A stretch of DNA of 64,000 bases from Sulfitobacter indolifex (GTDB lineage: Bacteria > Pseudomonadota > Alphaproteobacteria > Rhodobacterales > Rhodobacteraceae): the NCBI RefSeq assembly GCF_022788655.1, contig NZ_CP084953.1, forward strand, positions 1-64,000, written 5' to 3'. Position 1 is the first letter of the stretch, and each line of letters starts with the position of its first letter. A program made the translations under genes and the position numbers. Below, in pieces: positions 44,406 to 52,755 of the stretch. Below the pieces are notes generated by a model. The model saw only the letters and a list, made by a program, of their open reading frames with translations. It was not told the DNA's origin and ran no database searches.

Positions 44406-45065
44406 TTAACGCCGCTCCACTGCGCGGAACAGCAGGTCGGAGACGCCCGTGAGCAGCAGGTAGATAGCAAACGCCGCCGCCATGAAGGTGAAAAGCTGCC
44501 CCGTCGAACGCCAGGCAGTGAAGGCGTTATAGACCAGGTCCTGAAGCCCGATAACCGAAACCAGCGCCGTGGTCTTGAGCTGCACCAGCCAGTTGTTGGT
44601 AAACCCCGGCAGGCCAAAGCGGATCATTTGCGGCCCAATGATATGGCGAAAGATCAGCGACTTATGCATCCCGCAGCTGAGGCCGGCTTCGATCTGGCCG
44701 CGCGGGATTGCCATAATCGCGCCGCGGAAGGTTTCTGTAAAATAGGCGCCGAAAATCACGCCTATCGTTCCAGCACCTGCTGCAAATTGGCTGACCTCGA
44801 CATAGCCCCAAAGCCCCGTCATCGCGCCGATGTTGTTGAGCGTCACCTGACCGCCGAAGAACACCAGCAGGATCAGCACCAAGTCCGGCAGGCCGCGCAC
44901 GATGGTGGGGTAAGCGCCGGCCAGTCGCTAGGCCAGACGGTTGTGCGAAAGTTTGGCCCATGCGCCGAGCAACCCGAAGAACAAGCCGATCACCAGCGAT
45001 GTCATCGTCAGTTTGAACGTCATGATCGTGCCATCGATCAATTGGTATTCCAAAAGGAGGTTCAT
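44406..45065 (-). pseudogene. Polar amino acid ABC permease with an amber stop
   Basis: From ATG 45065: MNLLLEYQLIDGTIMTFKLT and a first helix, KLSHNRLA, TAG at 44928-44930, then RLAGAYPTIVRGLPDLVLIL and a full HisM/GlnP-type permease with the EAA loop EAGLSCGMHKSLIFRHIIGP. All parts are in one frame; the amber codon is the only defect found. The upstream partner is a truncated binding protein, so the transporter is dead or partial here. Confidence 0.8.
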
Positions 45066-45132
45066 CGCATGTTCCTTAGTGGATCGTCAGGACCGCGCGG
45101 GGCCGCCCTGACGCATGTCACATGGCGCAGAG

Positions 45133-45639
45133 TTACTGGCCTTCGGGCCGACTGCCGTAGTTGTCGAAGGGGAAGGATGTGTCGTTGATCTCGGCATAGG
45201 CGCCGTTCTCACGAATGGCAGCAATAGCCTTGCTCAGATCTTCGGCGAGCGGGACGCGCGCCGGGTCATCAATCTGGGTGGTACATTTCGCGATCGGGCC
45301 GAACATGGCGCGGTAGTCGACTTCCTGAAACGCTTCTAGGTCTGTCGTGTCGCGGGCGATCTGACCCACTAGCAGGATCATCGGCGTGCTGTCTTGTTGC
45401 GCAAAATGCACACCGATGGCCGCGTGGCAGGCACCGGGGCCACGGGTGTCCATGCAGATGCCGGGCTTGCCCGTCAGCTTGCCATAGGTCTCGGCCATAT
45501 TCGCGGCCCCGGCTTCGTGCCTTGCGTTGATCAGGCTGAATCGGTTCTGCACGTCATGCAGCGCATCCAGCACCTCAAGGTAGCTTTCGCCGGGCACGCA
45601 ATAGGCAGTGTCGGCGCCGTGGATCAGCAGTTTATCCAC
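45133..45639 (-). pseudogene. TPP-enzyme N-terminus fused to an amino acid binding-protein C-terminus
   Basis: Residues 1 to about 130 match the N-terminal PYR domain of acetolactate-synthase-like TPP enzymes (LLIHGADTAYCVPGESYLEV, INARHEAGAANMAETYGKLT with the catalytic Glu, and PMILLVGQIARDT). At about residue 131 the text changes to LAEDLSKAIAAIRENGAYAE and FPFDNYG, the C-terminus of a family 3 amino acid binding protein. An in-frame deletion near 45247 most likely joined two unrelated genes. The start is probably GTG 45639 or upstream. The missing TPP-binding half makes enzyme function impossible. Confidence 0.75.
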
Positions 45640-45730
45640 GAGACCTTGTCTGCCGGTCCGCGCCTCTAGAGATGTTTTTGTAGCATGGAGAAGGCTCTGT
45701 TCGGTTTGTGAGAGATCGCGCTGAGAGGGT

Positions 45731-46660
45731 TTAATACCCCAGTGTCTTGTCGACGATGCCCCGCAATGGCTGACCCACTTGGTGCCGCTTCAGATTGTCG
45801 AAAATTCCGGGCAGGCTGGTTTCCAAACGCGTGATGCACGCGATGTGCGGGGTGAGGATGATACGCGGATCAACCCAGAAAGGGTGGCCCTCGGGCAGAG
45901 GTTCTGGTGCGGTGACATCAATAACCGCTGACCGTAATTTACCATTGTTGAGCGCTTTGGTGAGTGCGTGGTGATCCAATTGCTTGCCGCGCCCCACATG
46001 CACCAGCGAGGCACCATCGGGTAGCTGCGCGAACAGGTTGCTGTTCAGAATGCTGCGGGTCGCCCAGGTCAAAGGTAGCAAACACACTAGAATATCGGTC
46101 TGTGCGAGAAACCGAGGGAGAGCGCCTTCTCCGTGGAATGTCTCGACACCCTCAATTTGATGCGCGCTGCGCGCCCAACCGGAAAGAGAGAACCCGAATG
46201 GTTTCAAAGCTCGAAGCGCGCCCCGGCCCAGCTCTCCCAATCCCATGACACCAACGCGGCGATCACTGGGCAATGGCGGGACTGAGACGCTTTCCCAAAT
46301 CTGGTTGCGTTGATTGTCAAGATAGCCCGGCAAATCTCTGTGCAAGGCAAGAACGGCCATTGTCACATATTCCTGCATCATTGAGGTCAGTCCGTCATCG
46401 ATCAATCGTACGACAGGAACGCCATCAGGCACCTCGGACATCACAAATTGATCCGCGCCTGCGCCGAGCGAGAAAATCAACTCGAGATTGGGATATGCTG
46501 TCTTGATGTCGTTTGGCACCTGCCAGGTCAGCATGTAGCGTACGGCGCCCTTATCATAAGGCTCATCTGCGATCGCAACAGCGACTTCAGGCATTTGTTG
46601 TGCAAACTTCGCCCGCAGCATTTCAGCCCGGGAGCGATCCAGGTTAGCAAGAAAGGTCAA
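45731..46660 (-). CDS. D-2-hydroxyacid dehydrogenase (GhrA-like)
   Basis: A 309-residue NAD(P)H-dependent dehydrogenase of the glyoxylate/hydroxypyruvate reductase A type. The Rossmann motif is VGVMGLGELGRGALRALKPF (about residues 138-157). Catalytic residues appear as the Arg in LVHVGRGKQLD, the Glu in TAPEPLPEGHPFW and the His in LTPHIACIT. The start is TTG 46660, with GGAGG five bases upstream and 17 bp after the dppC-like stop. It is last in the ABC operon and may reduce an oxoacid from the imported compound. Confidence 0.87.
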   Translation of the reverse strand: MTFLANLDRSRAEMLRAKFAQQMPEVAVAIADEPYDKGAVRYMLTWQVPNDIKTAYPNLELIFSLGAGADQFVMSEVPDGVPVVRLIDDGLTSMMQEYVTMAVLALHRDLPGYLDNQRNQIWESVSVPPLPSDRRVGVMGLGELGRGALRALKPFGFSLSGWARSAHQIEGVETFHGEGALPRFLAQTDILVCLLPLTWATRSILNSNLFAQLPDGASLVHVGRGKQLDHHALTKALNNGKLRSAVIDVTAPEPLPEGHPFWVDPRIILTPHIACITRLETSLPGIFDNLKRHQVGQPLRGIVDKTLGY

Positions 46661-46676
46661 ATGAGCCTCCAATTGG

Positions 46677-47555
46677 TCAGGCAGGATCGTTGCGCACGTC
46701 CAAGGCATCGCGCAGCCCGTCGCCGATAAAGTTGAAACTGGTGACTGCGATGGTGATCGTGATGCCGGGGATGATGGCCAGCCAGGGGGCGGTCGCGAGA
46801 TATTGCTGCGCGCCATTGAGCATATTCCCCCAGCTTGGCAGCGGCGGTTGGATGCCATAGCCAAGAAAGCTGATATAAGCTTCGAGTAGGATCGCGCGGG
46901 CGACGGTCAGCGTCGCTGCCACGATGATGGGGCCCACCATATTGGGCAACAGCTCCCGAAACATGATATGGGAATTGCGCAAGCCTAGCATCCGTCCGGC
47001 CATGACGAAGTCACGTTCACGCAGGGATTTTACCTCAGCTTCGACGATCCGCGCGATTTCCATCCAGCTGGTGACCGCGATAATGATTGTGATCATCACC
47101 GGACTTGGATTGATGAAAGCAGCCAGTGCTAGCAGCAGAAAGATGGAGGGGAAGGCGAGAAAGGCGTCCACAAAGCGCATGAGAATCGAGTTTACTTTAC
47201 CGCCGTAGTAACCCGCGACGACACCAATGACCGTACCAATCGCGGTCGACAATACCATTGCGAAAAAGCCGACCAGCAGAGAGATCCGCCCGGCCATCAG
47301 TAAGCGTGCGGCGATGTCTCGCCCCAATGGGTCGGTGCCCAAATAATGATCGTCGCTCAGGGGAGGTGAAAAACGCGCGCGCAGATCAATGTAGAGCTCA
47401 TCATAGGGCAGCAAATACGGGCCGACGATACAGGCCAGGGTCAATAGGAACAGCATCGCCATTCCAATCATCGCCAGCCGGTGCTGGACAAAACGCTGAA
47501 CGCCGCGACTACGCCACCAGCGATGCGTATTTGCGTGGATCTCAACAGCTGTCAT
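46677..47555 (-). CDS. dppC: Peptide/opine-type ABC permease (DppC-like)
   Basis: A 292-residue permease with an N-terminal helix (LAMIGMAMLFLLTLACIVGP), the family loop HYLGTDPLGRDIAARLLMAG (about residues 72-91), and the EAA motif region VEAEVKSLRERDFVMAGRML. It forms the membrane channel with the DppB-like subunit. ATG 47555 (MTAVEIHANTH) is preferred to longer readings. Confidence 0.92.
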   Translation of the reverse strand: MTAVEIHANTHRWWRSRGVQRFVQHRLAMIGMAMLFLLTLACIVGPYLLPYDELYIDLRARFSPPLSDDHYLGTDPLGRDIAARLLMAGRISLLVGFFAMVLSTAIGTVIGVVAGYYGGKVNSILMRFVDAFLAFPSIFLLLALAAFINPSPVMITIIIAVTSWMEIARIVEAEVKSLRERDFVMAGRMLGLRNSHIMFRELLPNMVGPIIVAATLTVARAILLEAYISFLGYGIQPPLPSWGNMLNGAQQYLATAPWLAIIPGITITIAVTSFNFIGDGLRDALDVRNDPA

Positions 47556-47586
47556 TTGATGTGCTCCTTCGGAGTAGGTCGCAAGC

Positions 47587-48537
47587 TTAGGCGAGGCGAA
47601 TGCGCGGGTCGATCGAGGCCGCAACAAGGTCGGCGATCAGATTGCCCAGTAGAACGAGAATGGCCGAAAACATCAGCAGACCCATAACGACGGGGTAGTC
47701 ATTATATCCGAGGCTATCGAGAAAAAGGCGCCCCATGCCGGGCCATGTGAAGACCGTTTCGGTCACCAGCGCGCCGCTCAGCAGGTTTGGTAGCTGCATT
47801 CCAGCAAGGGTGATCATCGGTAAAAGCGCGTTGCCGACTACATGTTTCATCAGCACGCGCCGTTCGCTGACACCTTTGGCCCGAGCGGTCTTAACGAAAT
47901 CCTGATTGATCACATCAAGGGTGGCGGTACGCATATAGCGGCTCCAGATCGCAATATTGACCAGTGCGAGCACGATGCTTGGGAGGATGAGGTGATGCAG
48001 ATAGTCAAGCAGAGAGCCGTCGCCGATCGTGTACATATTCCCCGCCGGCAGCCATCCGAGTTTAAGTGAGAAGACGTAGATGCCAACGAGACCAAACCAA
48101 AAAGTCGGAATTGACAGGGCAATCATTGCGCCGACGGTCGCGGCATAATCGAACTTAGAATAGCGGTGTGTCGCCCCTCGAATGCCGATCCAAGTCCCAA
48201 GGGCGATTGAAATCACTGTGGAACTGACCATCAGCAAAAGGGTGGCAAAGAGGTGACGCCCGATGACGGTCAAGACGGGCTGCTGATCTCGGTAAGAGGT
48301 GCCCCAATCTCCCTGAAGCAAACGCCACGCCCAATCGAGGTATTGAACCGGTAGAGGTCGATTAAGACCCATCTGCTCTGAGATCCGATCCATAGCTTCT
48401 TGGGTCATGCCGGGGGTCAACGCATATTGCGATAAGGGGCCGCCCGGGGTCAGATGAAGCACGCCAAAGCCGATCATTGATACGATGATCAAAAGCACTA
48501 TGCTCTGCCAAAGGCGTCTTACAAGATAACCAGCCAT
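47587..48537 (-). CDS. dppB: Peptide/opine-type ABC permease (DppB-like)
   Basis: A 316-residue permease beginning MAGYLVRRLWQSIVLLIIVS, with six helices and the EAA-loop stretch NQDFVKTARAKGVSERRVLM. It ends GNLIADLVAASIDPRIRLA, the standard family end. It lies between the binding-protein and dppC-like genes, separated from the former by an intercistronic hairpin. Confidence 0.93.
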   Translation of the reverse strand: MAGYLVRRLWQSIVLLIIVSMIGFGVLHLTPGGPLSQYALTPGMTQEAMDRISEQMGLNRPLPVQYLDWAWRLLQGDWGTSYRDQQPVLTVIGRHLFATLLLMVSSTVISIALGTWIGIRGATHRYSKFDYAATVGAMIALSIPTFWFGLVGIYVFSLKLGWLPAGNMYTIGDGSLLDYLHHLILPSIVLALVNIAIWSRYMRTATLDVINQDFVKTARAKGVSERRVLMKHVVGNALLPMITLAGMQLPNLLSGALVTETVFTWPGMGRLFLDSLGYNDYPVVMGLLMFSAILVLLGNLIADLVAASIDPRIRLA

Positions 48538-48570
48538 TTTGGATTTGCCTTTTTCTCAGGGTGGAAGCGA

Positions 48571-48594
48571 CGGGGCGCTGCAACAAGCGCCCCG
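48571..48594. terminator. Intercistronic hairpin after the dppA-like gene
   Basis: A 9-bp perfect stem (CGGGGCGCT / AGCGCCCCG) with a 6-nt loop lies between the binding-protein and first permease genes. There is no T-tract on the minus strand, so it likely protects the upstream message or causes partial termination. The TRAP operon has a hairpin at the same relative place. Confidence 0.6.
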
Positions 48595-48601
48595 TGTAAT
48601 A

Positions 48602-50254
48602 TTACTTGTCCCAGTAGTATTGAGACGCGTTCCAAGTATCGATGCGGGTATTGATGTTCGCTTCGATCCCTTTGAGTCCCTCTTTGTGACCGCGCACGGT
48701 CGCATATTGGAAGAGAGGCAGCAAAGGGAGGTCTTCCCGAATAATGTCTTGGACTTGGCCATAAAGCTCTTTGCGCTTTGCCTGGTCAAAGATACGCCCG
48801 GCCTCTTCAAGCAGCTTGTCGACCTCTGGGTTTTGATACTGGCCAGTGTTTGAGCCGCGGCCGCCTTGTGCCGGAATGGCATCAGAGGCAAAACGGACCG
48901 TGACGTCGGCGTCCGCGCCGGTGGTGAAGACAATGCCAACGATCACGGAATCAAACTGCGACTGGGTCCAATACTCGCCCCACATGACCGCTGGCGGTTT
49001 GTTTTCAATAGTCATCTCAATCCCGACCTCGCCGAGGGATTGCTGGATGAATTGCTGCGCCTGCTCACGCAAATGGTTGCCAGAGGTTGTCGAGTTGCTG
49101 AAGGACAGGCGTACCCCCTCCTTTGCCCGGATGCCGTCGGCGCCGCGCTCCCAACCTGCCTCATCCAGCAGCTTGTTTGCCGTTTCCGGGCTGTATTCAT
49201 GCTGGGGCAGATCGGAATTGTAATAATAGGACTGCTGCGGCAGATAGCTTTCGCTGGGGGTCGGCAACCCGTAGTACAGCGCGTCGATGATCGTCTGTTT
49301 GTCGATCGCGGCATAGATTGCCTGGCGCACAGCCTTGTCTTGGAACTGCGGCTTCTCGTTGTTTAGGAAAACCGATTCAACGGTTGGCGACGGAACGACG
49401 CTGACTTCTTTCCCGGCCAGTGTCTTTGCTTCAGCATAGTTATCGGGCGTGATGTATTGGTTGCTAATGATATCAATGTCGCCGCTTTTGAACTGCGTGT
49501 AGAGTACGGTCAGATCAGGAATGTATTTGAAGATCAAACGCTCAACAAAGGGACCCTCACCGAAGTAGTCGGGGTTGGTCACGAGCTCCACATGGTCGCC
49601 CGCCTTGCGGCTCCCCCATTTGAACGCTCCGGTGCCGATCGGCGCCTGATTGAAGGGCGCTTCATTGCGATCGTCCAGGGGGCCAAGAATATGTTTGGGC
49701 ACCATCATGGTCTCAACCAAGATCGACATATATGGCGCGAAAGGTTCCTCCATGCGCCATTTGATCTCGGTGGGGGAGACAATTTCGATATCGCGCACCA
49801 GCTCATGGCCAGTGGTCCGCCAACTGCGGAAGTTCGGGTCCATGATCAACTCAAGGGTAAACTTCACATCTTCGGCGGTGAAGGGTTCACCATCATGCCA
49901 TGTCACATCGTCACGAAGCTTGAAGTGCCAGCTGAGCCCATCTTCGGACAAACCACCGTTTTCGATTGTCGGAACCTCGGCCGCCAGAGCAGGTATAAAT
50001 TCCCCATCCGGGCTGATCCGAACCAGACCGTCAAAGACAGAGAGCTGGACGCCGTCATCGACCTCAATGCGAGGCATGAGCGGGTTAAACACAGTTGGTT
50101 CTTGACTAACCCCAACGACGATTTGCCCGGTTGGTGTATCCGGCTGCGCGGCCCAAGCCGGGCTAACCAGTAGGTTTGGCGCGATTGCGCCAGCGGCACC
50201 TGTGAGTCCCAACATGGCTAGCGCCCTACGGCGGTTCATATTTGAAATTATCAT
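48602..50254 (-). CDS. dppA: Peptide/opine-type ABC substrate-binding protein (SBP_bac_5)
   Basis: A 550-residue binding protein with a Tat-like signal (MNRRRALAMLG, then a hydrophobic stretch ending SPAWA near residue 36). The family pattern is VGVSQEPTVFNPLMPRIEVD and TWHDGEPFTAEDVKFTLELI, with the C-terminal EDLPLLPLFQYATVRGHKEG. ATG 50254 has a strong AGGAGGAGA ribosome-binding site. It is second in an operon behind the fused ATPase gene. Ligand unknown; peptides, opines or amine conjugates fit the family. Confidence 0.92.
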   Translation of the reverse strand: MIISNMNRRRALAMLGLTGAAGAIAPNLLVSPAWAAQPDTPTGQIVVGVSQEPTVFNPLMPRIEVDDGVQLSVFDGLVRISPDGEFIPALAAEVPTIENGGLSEDGLSWHFKLRDDVTWHDGEPFTAEDVKFTLELIMDPNFRSWRTTGHELVRDIEIVSPTEIKWRMEEPFAPYMSILVETMMVPKHILGPLDDRNEAPFNQAPIGTGAFKWGSRKAGDHVELVTNPDYFGEGPFVERLIFKYIPDLTVLYTQFKSGDIDIISNQYITPDNYAEAKTLAGKEVSVVPSPTVESVFLNNEKPQFQDKAVRQAIYAAIDKQTIIDALYYGLPTPSESYLPQQSYYYNSDLPQHEYSPETANKLLDEAGWERGADGIRAKEGVRLSFSNSTTSGNHLREQAQQFIQQSLGEVGIEMTIENKPPAVMWGEYWTQSQFDSVIVGIVFTTGADADVTVRFASDAIPAQGGRGSNTGQYQNPEVDKLLEEAGRIFDQAKRKELYGQVQDIIREDLPLLPLFQYATVRGHKEGLKGIEANINTRIDTWNASQYYWDK

Positions 50255-50282
50255 GGTCTTTCTCCTCCTTTGATTTTCTATT

Positions 50283-51914
50283 TCACGCTTGCTGAAGAGC
50301 ATGATCGGCACCCGGGATGGCGGCGACTAACTCGCGTGTGTAGGCGTCTTTCGGGGCGTAAAAGATTTGAGATGGTGGGCCTGCTTCGACAATCTGGCCT
50401 TTCTGCATTACCAGCAGTTCATCGCAGATTTGGCTGGCGACGCGCAGATCGTGGGTGATGAAAAACATGGCCACTTGAGTCTCGCGCTGGATTTTGTCTA
50501 AGAGCTCCAAGATTTGAGCTTGGATTGACACATCAAGTGCCGAAACCGCTTCATCTGCCACAAGCACATCCGGATCAAACATCAATGCCCGCGCGATACC
50601 CACGCGCTGACGCTGACCGCCCGAAAACTCATGCGGGTACCGCCCGAAGGCCCCAGCATCTAACCCCACCTTTTCAAGGTTCCGCAGCGCCTTGGCCCTG
50701 GCATCAGCTTTTCTCATGCCCTGAGCGATCGGGCCGACCGTTACGATGTGGCCGATCGTGGAACGCGGGTTGAGAGACGCGAAGGGGTCTTGAAAGATCA
50801 TCTGGATCTTTGGCCGTAACGCGCGGAAATCGCTTTCCTTCATTGAGGCAATGTCCTGCCCTCTGTAGAGAATTCGGCCGCTGTCGCTGTCTAGCAGCTT
50901 GATCAACAAGCGGCCCAAAGACGTTTTGCCAGAGCCACTCTCCCCCACGACACCAAGTGTTCGACCCCTGCGGAGGGTGAAGCTTGCATCCTGCACGGCT
51001 TTAACTTCGCGCAGGCGGCTAAACCAGCCGCCCCCACTGCGGTAGACCAGATTTAGGTCCTCGACGACCAAAACAGACTCACTGGTTCCATCGCCACCGC
51101 TTGACGCACTGGGGCGATCTGCTTCTCTGAGGCGCGGCACGGCGGCGATTAGGCGCTTTGTGTAGGGATGCTGGGGTGTAGCAAACACTGTGTCAGCAAC
51201 CCCCTGTTCGACCATATGGCCTTTCTCCATGACGATCACCCGATCGGCAATCTCGGACACCACGCCGAAGTCATGGGTAATGAACAATACGCTCATACCC
51301 TTCTTGCGCTGGATCTGCTGGATCAAATCGAGAATCTGCGCCTGGGTCGTGACATCCAGGGCGGTAGTGGGTTCGTCGGCGATTAGAATGTCAGGTTCGA
51401 GAGCAAGGGCCATTGCGATCATCACGCGTTGTCGTTGCCCACCGGAGAGACGAAACGGGTACTGATGAAGCATTAACGCGGGATCAGGCAAACCCACCTC
51501 AGTTAGCAATTCGAGCGCACGCGCGCTTCGCGTTTCGGTTGTTCCTTCCCCATGTGCTGCCATCACTTCGGTAACCTGGTCGCCGACGGTCATCAGGGGA
51601 TTGAGCGCCGACAAAGGGTCTTGAAAGATCATCGAAACTACCCGGCCCCGGAGCTTGCGTAAAGCTGGCTCGTCTAGCTTTAGGAGATTCTGACCCTGAA
51701 ACAGAATCTCGCCGGAGCTGACATGCATCAAAGGCGGCAGCAGTCCCATCAGCGCGTTGGCGGTTACCGATTTGCCAGACCCGGATTCCCCGATAACGCA
51801 AAGGATTTCACCACGAGGAAGGTCAAAGGAAATATCCTGCACAGCATGTTTGCGCTCCATCCCCTTGGGTAGATCAACTGTTAGGTTGCGAACCGACAGC
51901 ACGGGGTCTGACAT
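50283..51914 (-). CDS. Double ABC ATPase (DppD-DppF fusion)
   Basis: A 543-residue protein with two complete ABC ATPase domains. The first (about residues 5-260) has Walker A GESGSGKSVTANALM and signature LSGGQRQRVMIAMALALEPD; the second (about 285-540) has Walker A GESGSGKTSLGRLLI and signature FSGGQRQRVGIARALMFDPD. Both have Walker B (DILIADEPTTALD, DVLVADEAVSALD) and H-loops. The second Walker B has EAVS instead of EPTS, still with the catalytic Glu. ATG 51914 is chosen. It is the first gene of the operon, 28 bp before dppA. Confidence 0.93.
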   Translation of the reverse strand: MSDPVLSVRNLTVDLPKGMERKHAVQDISFDLPRGEILCVIGESGSGKSVTANALMGLLPPLMHVSSGEILFQGQNLLKLDEPALRKLRGRVVSMIFQDPLSALNPLMTVGDQVTEVMAAHGEGTTETRSARALELLTEVGLPDPALMLHQYPFRLSGGQRQRVMIAMALALEPDILIADEPTTALDVTTQAQILDLIQQIQRKKGMSVLFITHDFGVVSEIADRVIVMEKGHMVEQGVADTVFATPQHPYTKRLIAAVPRLREADRPSASSGGDGTSESVLVVEDLNLVYRSGGGWFSRLREVKAVQDASFTLRRGRTLGVVGESGSGKTSLGRLLIKLLDSDSGRILYRGQDIASMKESDFRALRPKIQMIFQDPFASLNPRSTIGHIVTVGPIAQGMRKADARAKALRNLEKVGLDAGAFGRYPHEFSGGQRQRVGIARALMFDPDVLVADEAVSALDVSIQAQILELLDKIQRETQVAMFFITHDLRVASQICDELLVMQKGQIVEAGPPSQIFYAPKDAYTRELVAAIPGADHALQQA

Positions 51915-52147
51915 CTCCGAGTCGGCCTTTTTTTTGCTGATTCTGCCTTGTGTTAACACTGCGGCCCGTCCCTGACGTAGTTTTCAGTAATGAAATTTTA
52001 ACAATGGCTATAATGAAAAAAATGTTTAGTCACGTCCATTTTTTCATTTTTTTCACTTATCTGCTTGCAATAATCCGTTCTGCTTTTCATTATTGAACGC
52101 AACAAGCGGGATTCATCTGTTCCTGCGCACTTTTGCATCGGGTCCTT
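51915..52147. promoter_or_regulatory. AT-rich divergent promoter with TTTCAT repeats
   Basis: This 233-bp region separates the ABC operon from the XRE-cupin regulator. It holds a large inverted repeat (AATGAAAAAAATG 52012-52024 and CATTTTTTCATT 52037-52048), a smaller dyad TTTCA-GTAA-TGAAA near 51982-51995, and further TTTTCATT copies near 52041 and 52083. This is far more AT-rich than the surroundings and is a good candidate operator for the adjacent XRE protein. Confidence 0.6.
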
Positions 52148-52735
52148 ATGATGACACCAAAGCCCGCCTCCGAAACCTTGATTGGGGCAACCTTCCGCCG
52201 CCAACGGCATGAAAGAGGCATGTCTCTTCAGGAGCTGGCTCGGGAATCGGGAGTGTCAGTCGGTATGATCAGTCAAATTGAGCGCGACATTGCCAATCCG
52301 TCGATGCGTGTTCTCACGGCATTGCGGCGCGCGCTTAATATGCCGATGCAAGAGATGTTCAGCGATAGCCCAGATAGGACGGACGAAGAACCTCCGTTTC
52401 TCCGTCGCGCGGCAGACCGGCCGCATATCGATCTGGGGTCGCTTCAAAAAGAATTACTCACGTCAGGCGGCAACCATCATTTGCAGATGATGATCTTGAC
52501 GATCGCGCCTGAGGCTACGTCTGGCAACACCGCGCTGAGCTATCCTGCTGAGAAGGGAGGGCTCGTTCTTGAAGGCGAGCTGACGCTTTTCGTCAACGGG
52601 CAGAGCGCTGTGCTCAAGGAAGGCGACAGTTTCGTCTTTGACAGTTCGCTGGAGCATGGCTTCAGGAACGATAGTGCCGCGCCGGCGCGCATTCTGTGGG
52701 TCATAGGCGCCGTCCAATTTGATCGTCACTTATAA
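52148..52735 (+). CDS. XRE-cupin transcriptional regulator
   Basis: A 195-residue regulator with an N-terminal XRE helix-turn-helix (GMSLQELARESGVSVGMISQ then IERDIANPSMRVL, about residues 25-60) and a C-terminal cupin ligand domain (EKGGLVLEGELTLFVNGQSA and GDSFVFDSSLEHGFRN, about 130-175). This layout matches PuuR-like regulators of amine and opine genes. It is divergent from the ABC operon and 20 bp upstream of a FAD oxidase gene, so it likely controls both. Confidence 0.9.
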   Translation: MMTPKPASETLIGATFRRQRHERGMSLQELARESGVSVGMISQIERDIANPSMRVLTALRRALNMPMQEMFSDSPDRTDEEPPFLRRAADRPHIDLGSLQKELLTSGGNHHLQMMILTIAPEATSGNTALSYPAEKGGLVLEGELTLFVNGQSAVLKEGDSFVFDSSLEHGFRNDSAAPARILWVIGAVQFDRHL

Positions 52736-52755
52736 CCTCCGCAGGAGCCCCGAAG

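Noticed and set aside
44385..45188. 267-codon open frame on the plus strand
   Set aside because: Antisense to the amino acid permease pseudogene, whose protein similarity is clear; the plus frame has no recognisable pattern.
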